Source: Cristatella mucedo
Lineage: Eukaryota; Bryozoa; Phylactolaemata; Cristatellidae
Direction: 5' to 3'
Assembly (NCBI GenBank): GCA_009760855.2
Contig: WPIO01000005.1
Location: 5,254,001 to 5,318,000, forward strand
Length of the DNA: 64,000 bases
The position numbers and the translations under genes were made by a program. Below are positions 52,201 to 62,100 of this stretch, in pieces. The notes beneath the pieces are model-generated. The model was not told the origin of the DNA. It did no database searches and was given only the letters and a program-made list of their open reading frames with translations. Every line of letters begins with the position of its first letter. Position 1 is the first letter of the stretch.

Positions 52201-55200
52201 CTTTAAATAATGCCAGTTCATTCGGCGACAGGTCATCAATAATTTCTCAAAGAGTTGCTGCAAGCAGACGCACATACACAAGCCAAAGCTATTCTTTGGC
52301 TTTGGCTTGTAATATGATAGTAACCAAGTGTTGCAGGTGATCATCAGGTAGCCATCAGTGTGATATGAACCTGTGCAGCATGATTTTGAGCACAAGCACG
52401 GGTGCAAGCAAAGGTTTAGTGCTTCCATTAACACACCGGTTTGCCAAGTCACTGTCCTCAATCTTCTTGAGTGGCTCAGGCAAGTCCCCTTGATCTTTAG
52501 CTGCACTATTAGGTGGGCGTTTGTTGCTTGAAGTATCGCCGTCTTCTTTGCTGGCACCGACAGTCATCTTCAGTCCAGAAGCCAAGCCAAACTCGCTCTT
52601 CGTATTGCTGATCTCCCACACACTCTGGCTCTTGTCTTTCGAGATGAGCCCACGTTTACCAAGTGACACTACAGAAAAATTGCATGCGATAAGCTGGCTA
52701 GAAACTGTGATAATGTAATTTAAGCACGAAATGATGACCATTATACAATGATAAAACACTCGAGTGATATCACTGCATGGCCCAGACTATTCAAACCAAA
52801 AACAGCAAACAATAACTCAGGAGGGTATTTAATTAAGAATCGATTAATACGATGAATTTTTATACTATAGTTCTGCACAAAAATTTACGTATGAAAAAAT
52901 AAGTTCCCGACTAGCAAAAAATATTAACAGGCTACCGAGTGCTATATAAAACACGTAAATTGACAGTAACTCACAAAAAATGTCAACTGTGTCACATTAA
53001 CGATCCTGTGAATCCACTTAGAAACTATATTTGCACTAAGAGTCATCATGCAATCAACATACACATTGTGGCATGATTTCTGACACTTTAAGTTGTATCA
53101 CACATTATTTTTTACCGTAGCAACTAGCAACTCACTCCACAGAGTCAGCATTGCTTCGGGTGTATAACGACCTACTTAGGCATGCAGACTTAGGTAGAGT
53201 ATCTCAGCTTGTTTTGCTCGATCTTTCGGCAGCGTTTCATACTATTGATCATCAAGTCCTTATCAAGCACCTATCATCTTACCTGAGTAACACTGGCACA
53301 GCACTATAATGGTTCAGGTCCTATCTCAGTGGAAGACTCCAAATAATTGATGTAACCGGCAAAGATCGTCCAAGGAACCACTAAAGTATAAAGTATTAAT
53401 CAGGGCTCTGTGTTAGGTTCTTCACTTCTTTTCACAATTTTATGCTCTCCCTCTTGCCGATATAAGCACTAAGCACAGTATAAGTTTTCCCTACTCTGCA
53501 TGACACACAGCTGTACCTATGCTTTGATCCTTCCCAACCCTCCAGCGTGTCAAATAATCTCAACACCCAACATGTATTGGATGGCAGCAAACTTTCTAAA
53601 ATTGAATGATGATAAAACCAGCTTACTAGTTGTGGGCAAACCAAAAGCGACTCGGAAATTTGACAGCTTAACGCTCAAATTGGCTCTGCCAGCATATCAC
53701 CTATTGCATTTGCACAAAATCTAGGTGTCGTGTTCCCAAGAGAACTTTCACTAGACGACGAAGTCAGCTTCTTAGTCAAGTCTGATATTTTCAGATACGT
53801 AACATCGCTAAAACTCGAGACTGCATAGACACGGAGATTACAACCAAATTAATCCACGCATTTGTGACACCCCCTCTCGACTTATGTAACTCACTCCTTG
53901 CTGATCTACAAGCCTGTGCAATCACGCTTGCTTACCGTTGGTGCAAAACTCTATAGCTAGGCTTGACTGTCGTTTGAGTTGCTATTGCCACATCATCACA
54001 CTTCTTCTTGCCGACCTGTACTGGCTACCAATGAAGCAGCGTATCAACGTCAAGGTACTATCAGTAAGTAACTCACTCCTTGCTGATCTACAAGCCTGTG
54101 CAATCACGCTTGCTTACCGTTGGTGCAAAACTCTATAGCTAGGCTTGACTGTCGTTTGAGTTGCTATTGCCACATCATCACACTTCTTCTTGCCGACCTG
54201 TACTGGCTACCAATGAAGCAGCGTATCAACGTCAAGGTACTATCAGTAACTTTTAGGTCATTTCACTCTCTGGCTCCAGCCTACATATCAGGACTACTCC
54301 CCCACCAGGCTAGGCATCGTACCTTTTTTTATTACTCAAATCGCTTAGCTCTATTTCAAATCAACCTCAGATCCTTTGGTTGCGTGAGTGTATGCGCCTT
54401 TTGAATATCAAACGACTTTGGAAATGTTGTCATCACACCGACAGGAGCGCTTCGTTCTCATTCGTCGGCTGGCACTAGGGCACCCCTCGCAGCACACTGT
54501 CATGCAACCTAAGCCGGCTGCCCTGCCATTCGCTAGGGTGGTTGAACATGGAGAAGCAATCACTACACTGTTGAGACCGTGCCTTCAGCTCGTAGGCTCC
54601 CAAAGCCTGGAACTCACTGCCGACTTGCAGCAAGACACCTCCTGAACGATTTGACATGTAAAAAGAAGCTAAAAAAGCATCTATTTATAACAGCATTTAG
54701 TGGGTCCGTGTGAGTCGTCCTTTGTGTGCTTACGTGTGCTGACACCGTGCATGCTACCACTAACCATATTTACAAGTTGACACTGTACATGTCACCTCTA
54801 ACCATGTTAAGCCTATTTGACATGTCGATGTCACCACTAACTATTTGATCATACTTGCTTTACAGCATATGTAAATTGCCTAGATCGCCGAGCTGGTATG
54901 GTCTAGCGGTTAAGGCGCTCGCCCGACCAAGGTCTGACTGAGGTCGTGGGCTCGAGCCCCGAGGCATATGTGATGCGCCTGAATAGAGATTAAGTTCTCT
55001 TGGGGCGCTATATAAATGAATTATATTTATTTATTTATTTTATTTAGAAAGAGACCAAGTTTTCTGACGATTGCTATATGAATGTATTATTATTATTACT
55101 AACTGTGAGCGACCGGCTAGAATCGGATTGACTGAACATCTAATGCACAAAACAGGAACTGTGCTGCAAGTCTTACTGAAATCTAAATTATTGGAGACTT

Positions 55201-58200
55201 CATCGATAACTTGGGAGGGGACTTGAAATTCACGAATCCTTCGGGCTACAGACTAGCAGGAAGTTTTTGGTCAAGTCAGAGGTATTTCAAAATAGTCAAT
55301 ACAACATGTGAGTTCCATAGGAATGGTTGACACCAATTTATATGAATTTAGAACTACCGGTCACCAAACCTCTGGGGTGCTTGTCACTCGATATATCCGG
55401 CTGAAGCTCAGGCTAGATTTTTTGTTAGAGCAGCATAAGCAAACTGCTACTGATCACTGACAAATAGCTAGCAGCAGGCTTCTACTCAATGCTAACCTTT
55501 TTTGGGCTTTCCTCCGCTAGATCGCAATGGGCCTCTTCCTGCCTTGTCATATCCGATCTAGAAGATACAGACTCAAGCAAGTTTCAGTCATGCATAGCAA
55601 AGTAGCAAAGTAGCCGCACAGACCCGGAATTATATTTTGGTCCATAATCACCAAACAATATATTCAGAAATGATTTATTGGCATGACAAAACAATACCTC
55701 TTTGACAGGCAATACCCCTGAAGGCTGCATATACAATACGATCACTGCAAGTCAAGTTAGAAACTCTGAACTGAACCACGATACAACAAGCCTAAGCAGC
55801 GGTGAGCCATGGGTAGGCTGGTAAATATTCCTGTCAAATACAGTAACTAAGCCTAAGCATGCATCTGTACTCTCTAAATAACGTAGCTTGTAACAAATGT
55901 TACAGTAAAAATGAACGATTGCAAGCAACCTCATTGGAGCTACAAAGGTCTCATGCAGAATGACAAAATACACGAGATGCAAGGACATCATATAGTCGGC
56001 AGAAATAATGTAGACCGTGACGAACACTGCAGCATCCAAGCACTAATGAGGAGAAACAGCCAGCGAATGATAGTAAAATTGCAAAGACCTAGTGGAACTT
56101 GATGGAACTATAGCAATATAACAATTGGGTAAGACAAATAGAGAGAACCAATTTAAGATTTAAATATCGCAAACAAATTTTACTGTTGTGTAGTTCGATT
56201 GCTTGTACCATTCCTTTCCTAAACAGCCGTTGGGAGCATCATCGAGAGGGGCCTGTGCACAGCTGTGGTCTGCTTCTAATGAGGCATCGACACAGGCCGG
56301 TCGACACAGGCCGATAACCCACTGGTGAACAGATGGTGGATTCACCATCGGGGTCGGCCAAAGCACAGCCCGAGTCGAGTGGAGAGGCTCGAGTGTGAGA
56401 AGAGGGGCGAAGGGAGTCTTTCGGCTCTGTGCGTCTTACGATAAACTGTTGGTGTTGGGCGTCGGCTGGCCCTCTGCTGTGCGAACCAAACGACAGGTTG
56501 TTCACAAAGAAACAAAAGAGTGTGGCCTTGTGTAGGTAATCTGAGATGCTACATTTGAGTATGTGTTTATGCAGGTGTACATTCGTATGTGTTTGCGTGT
56601 TTATGAGTGTAATTATAATTCACTTGATAATAATAATAATAATTCACTTGATAAAGCGCCATCAGAGAACTTAATCTCTCTCTAGGCGCTTTACATTTGT
56701 TGCAAAGTGAAATGCAATTGAATGGTAAGTAAAATCATGCTTGAAAAACAAACAAAATGAATAATATGGTTAGGGGTGACATGCACAGGGTCAGCATGCA
56801 AATGTGGTTAGTGGCAGCATGCACAGTGTCAGCACGCATAAGCACGTGATGGACGAATCACAGGGACCCACTAAATGCTGTCCTAAATAGGTGTGTTTTT
56901 AGGTTCCCTTTAAATGTGGTCAGGTCAGGGGATGTTCTGATGCAGGTCGGGAGGCAGTTCCAGGCTGTGGGAGCATACGAACTAAATGCACGGTCTCCAA
57001 AGGATTTAAGGTTTGTACGAGGTATTTGTAGACTGTTGGATTCCGAAAAGCGGGTGGTACGATGCTTGGCCTGATGGGGTAGTATATCTGAGAGGTAGGC
57101 TGGAGCCAAAGAATGAAGTGACCTAATAGCGAGTGACAAAATCTTGGTCAATCCATTGCTTGACTGGTAGCCAGTGCAGGTCGACGAGAAGTGGAGTAAT
57201 GTGGCAACTGCGACGCTCACGACAGACAAGTCTAGCTGCGGAGTTTTGCAACAGCTGCAATCGCCTGATCGCACATGCTGGTAGGCCAGTAAGCAGTGAG
57301 TTGCAGAAGTCGAGACGGGATGTCACGAATGCATGGACCAGTGTGCATGTGTGCGTGTGTGTGCTCGCGTGCGTGCGCGGGTGTGTGCGGGTAGGTACGT
57401 GCAGGCACACGCGAGTGTGTACATTGTCTCCCAAGATCCCGTTTTGAACGAAGAATTACATGATAGCCTCATTTTTCAGGGTGCTGGTGCATGAATGCAT
57501 ACACAAATCATGTAAATATATGACAATACAAACTATGATGAAACAAAGTACAATCCAAACAGGTTATTTTAACGGTCAAACACAAACTAACTAAACTAAG
57601 AGACTACAGAGACATGGCGTGAACATCTATTGACAAGACAAATGACATATTGAATGCATTCAAACATGTCATCAGTATATCTTACGTCATGTGAGGCAGC
57701 AACGTGTTGTGAGATAATCAAGGAAGCACTTAGTAAGCATCTTGGGATTCGGTAAGCAGATGGTCACATACCTCAGAAGAATGATCTGACCCAGCATCTC
57801 CGTGCTTATGAGCTGGATCCTCTTCTGACACAATGCTTGGTGAAGGAGATCTCGTAGTATCAGTCTTTTCTTTAGGGAATGGAGTGAACTTTGTAAATGT
57901 TGAAGGCTGAGCATTTGAAGGAGGACTGCCGTCGTGGTGCGAATGAGTATCACTTCTTTTGCTAGGCACCTTTATCGACTAAAATAAAAAGGTGAGCACA
58001 CTGGTGTGCACGAAGTTTCATCGAGCGTTTGATTTACATACCGGCCTGTGATTAATTTAGTTTCTAAGCGAGAGTGTGAATCAGTGGCATCTGAGAAGGT
58101 ACCCAGAAACTACGACTGCCACAAAAAGCCATGAACATGCATGTATGGGTAACTATTTCAAAATACAGAGCAACATGAGACTGTCTGCTGTGGGAGTAAA

Positions 58201-59052
58201 CGCCTAAAAAAAATTCGAATTGGGCAGAGAACGAGCCCCCAGTCTCTAACTGACGTCAGGGCATTCCCTGACTTGACATTTGAAAAAAGCTAAATGACGC
58301 ACCTATCAGTCACAGCATTTAGTGGGTCATAGTGATTCATCCTTTGAGAGGTTATGCTTGATGACACTACATGCTGCCACTAACCATTTTTGCATGCTGA
58401 CCATCTTACCTCTAACACGTTATCCTTTCCGACATTGAGCATGACATTATTATCCATACGATCATGCTTCCATTACATATGTAAAGCATATGTAAAGTGC
58501 CAAGAAAGAAATTAAGTTCACTAAGAGTGTTACACAAATATATTTGTATTACTATTATTAGGTTACCAGTCCAGTGCTCTAACTAATCAAGCTATCGAGA
58601 ATACTCTCACGTAGGCATTTAATACAGAGGTATGAAGCCTCGGCTTTAAATTGTCACTACGTGCTCGAGCCAAAGAGTGGTGTACTACATGAATGAATCA
58701 GCATTTTTATAATGGCAAAAATTGGCATCGAGAACAACCATTACCTTGTGCTTGGAGACCAGAAAGTATATCTACTTCACGATATACCTACTTCACAAAT
58801 GAGTGGGTCCATGCAAGTGGGGGGCTTAACCGACCATTCTGCCATCACACCCTTCACGGGCAGGGAATGGCTAAACATTTAAGTGTGACCTTTAGTTTCA
58901 GATGCAAGGAAGACAGTAAATTCAAAATACAGCGCAACCGTAAACCGGCTAGCATGTGCCTGAATGCCAAAAACAATTTCACCTCGAACGAAATTGATAT
59001 CGCAAATGCATGAATAGAAACACACATGCACGAACGCACGCACGCGCACACA

Positions 59053-59101
<49 letters not shown>

Positions 59102-62100
59102 CACTTAGATGCTGACACAAACACAAATTATGAAGGAAATGAAAATAAATTCGACTGAAATTCTAAATAAAATGGAGGCAAGACAGAGTCCCCTAGCAAA
59201 CTCAAAGTCATACTTATGTACCATTAGGAAATACACTAACCACTCAATACAGCTAATGGATTGTGTGTAATAATAATAATAATAATACATTTGTATAACG
59301 CCCTCAGATAACTGAATCTCTTTCTAGGCACTTAACAGATGCTGTAAAGTACTGAAGATATACATATAAAAGCCAGTCTTTCACATGCCACTTTGAAAAT
59401 GGTGAGAAAAAAGATTAAAATTTAATGAGTAAGCATATGCAGCCACTAGAAAATAGTCAAATGGCATGGTCTGAATGTTTGCATTATACCCTATATTTGA
59501 CAAAAGACAAAATTCAAGTTAAAAACCGGCAATCCAATAGACATTCAATTACGGCAAATACAAATTAACTTTTCCAAACCATCTCTTCAATTCGTTGCAC
59601 AAAGTGTTAACTCAAGACTGAATATGTCATAGAATACTTTTCAATAGTAGTACGAGCTCAACTGCAGAAGCCTTGTTGACTTATCAGCATTTCCCAAACA
59701 ATTCAATTACTGAATACATAAAAGGTGTAGTCAAGCTCTTAAATGGTGTGACAATTATTATTTCTAATTGAAATGAATATATAGGAAAAACCTTAGCACA
59801 AGCACTTTAAAAAGAGAAGATCACAGCCATCTATCTCGTCCTACAACCAAAAGTGTGTCCTGGATCATGTACCAGACCCAAATCTACATAAAATAGAAGT
59901 AAAAACAAAGACCATGCACAATACCGAGATGTATATTATTACAAGCCAGAACAGCTCAATTCGAAACTTGCCCACTTTTAAAATCCTCTAGTCAATCGAG
60001 ATCTCAAACTCAGTCCCTTCTGCGATCATGGATCTCCCCCTGACACACATTTTAATAAAACTTGGAATAGGCAGCAGAATTCACTTGAGTGGTACGTGTT
60101 CTGATTCCTAAAAAAAATCATCTGCCCACTGATTAGATCCCAAGCAAATCTTGTTCACTTAAGAGCTCTGGTCTGAACCTGTGACCAAACGGGCAATGGG
60201 CACTGTGTGCACTCTCTGGAGCTTTTAATTCAGTCTTACTATGCTGTAGTTCTCTGCAATATCTTCGTCATCCAAAACGCCTTCATCAAGGCCCGTTAAG
60301 TCAGGTATATGATCCTTGGTTTTTTCTTTCTTTTTTACATGAAGCCTGTCACCTGAAACGACAACCAAATACTCTGAGCTTATATTGCAGAGCATCGCAC
60401 TAGCACACTACAATAATGACTGGACAATTCCAGAGCTTTATCCATCTAGCCGAACTTACATGCACATGTACAAACGATATATGCAGCTACATTAGCAATT
60501 GATTATTTCTCAGCATCACGAACATGGCAGCAAATCGACACAAGGCCCATTTGCCTAGGCGCTGAAAGTACACACCTAATGCTGACAGCATCTTCTTGCC
60601 AATCTTGAGGCGTTTGCTAGCAGATGAAGCCGTACTAATCGAGTCTGGATCTTTAACCTTGCCCACGATATAGCAGAGACGAACTTCTAGCTCACCACGC
60701 TTAAAGTTTTTCGTGTGACCAGGCTTTGGTTGAAGTGCATACCACCTAATAAAAAAAACTAATATCTGCATCAATCAAGTAACTGCAGCGGTTCAGCTCG
60801 TGTCTGTGTTGGTTTGATTATGAGATATTCCAGTCTTTTAAAACACATTTATGTAAACACATACAAGTATGGCAGCACTGGCAGCTGGTTATAGTGATCT
60901 GTCTGGTGGCTTTCGTGGAGGAACAAGACTGATGGCAACATACTGAAAGAGTTGAGAGTAGAATTCAAAAACTTGAAGTCAGAGACACACTCGTTAGCTA
61001 CTTGCAAATCATCCACAGACCGTAGTGGCCAACTAATGCAAAATTCGCTAGACACCAGTGGTTCAGCATTATTAAACAAACGTCAGGTAACATAGTCATT
61101 ACATTAATGTACGGTACAGGCATGACATGCTACATCACCATTTACTGTCAAGGCAAAATTAAAAATTAACAATAAACGATAGGACCGGCCGGATATTTGC
61201 ACCATAGGCAGAATCGTGCACAAAGGCTAGAAAAATAAAAGATTATTTTACCTCAACCATCAGCTATATATATGCAGCGGTACACATCACAATAGGCATT
61301 GTAGTACTAAAAAGCAAGAATCTTTCGTGCCGTGCTCGAGACTTGAACCTGCAGCCTCTGAATGCAGAACCGTTTTAACAACTCACCTGCTTGAAACATT
61401 AGTACAAAAGCAGCTGAGTTGCAGCAGTACAAAAGCAGCTGAGTTGCAGCTGTTACTACTACTGAAATCATATTCAACACAGTTTGAATTTCGAGTTTGA
61501 ACGGAACTAGAAAGTGAAGATAAATATCACAATTAGCCATTGACTAGGGATCAGAAAGAGAAATATCGTACAAACAACCTCCTCTGGGCTTATAGAATGT
61601 TCACTCCACAGGGGAAAAATATCTTGTGTTGGCCGTCAGAATTGAACCTAGACCCCCATCTGAGGAAAGCCAACCCAAATCATTGGGCAGGCAGCAAAGA
61701 ATCGTATGCTAAGCTACTCGTGCCAAATAACATGGTCAGCTGGTGATATCATCTTTATCAAGTTTAGCCGTGAGTTAATCAGCAGGTGTCATAGCAGCAG
61801 TTAAATGCCACGTGCTGCCATAGCATCACTTGACATGGTTAAAGTGCTTCCTGTAACTTAAAACTGGATATATAACGATAATGGGCAATAGTTGATGTAG
61901 TAGTGACGATGTAATGCACATACATTCCAATAAAATAGCACTTAGACGATTGAGATATTCTCGATTAGCATAGTTTCCTAAGCCTACCCTCCCATTGGAC
62001 AAGAGCTTGGACATTAGTTCTGGATGCTGATTATTGGATGCAAAAGTATGATTCGCAAAATAATAAGGCAATAGCAAATAATGCACCAAAAACTAGCCAA

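Larger units (their letters stand above)
53130..55110 (+). mobile_element. LINE family A copy with internal duplication and nested SINE
   Basis: Longest span of LINE A, in the RAB11FIP intron and antisense to the gene. It begins with reverse transcriptase fragments ([14 protein letters not shown], then [10 protein letters not shown]), passes a ruined catalytic region, and has a perfect 182-nt tandem duplication at 53,886-54,249. An unrelated stretch of about 200 nt lies at 54,375-54,590. The 3' end is split by an S1 SINE at 54,897-55,044. Inactive. Confidence 0.8.

Noticed and set aside
54897..54975. A tRNA gene
   Set aside because: Good A and B boxes, but no pairing acceptor stem, and the same head-plus-tail unit recurs as a SINE at 46.5 and 9.6 kb.
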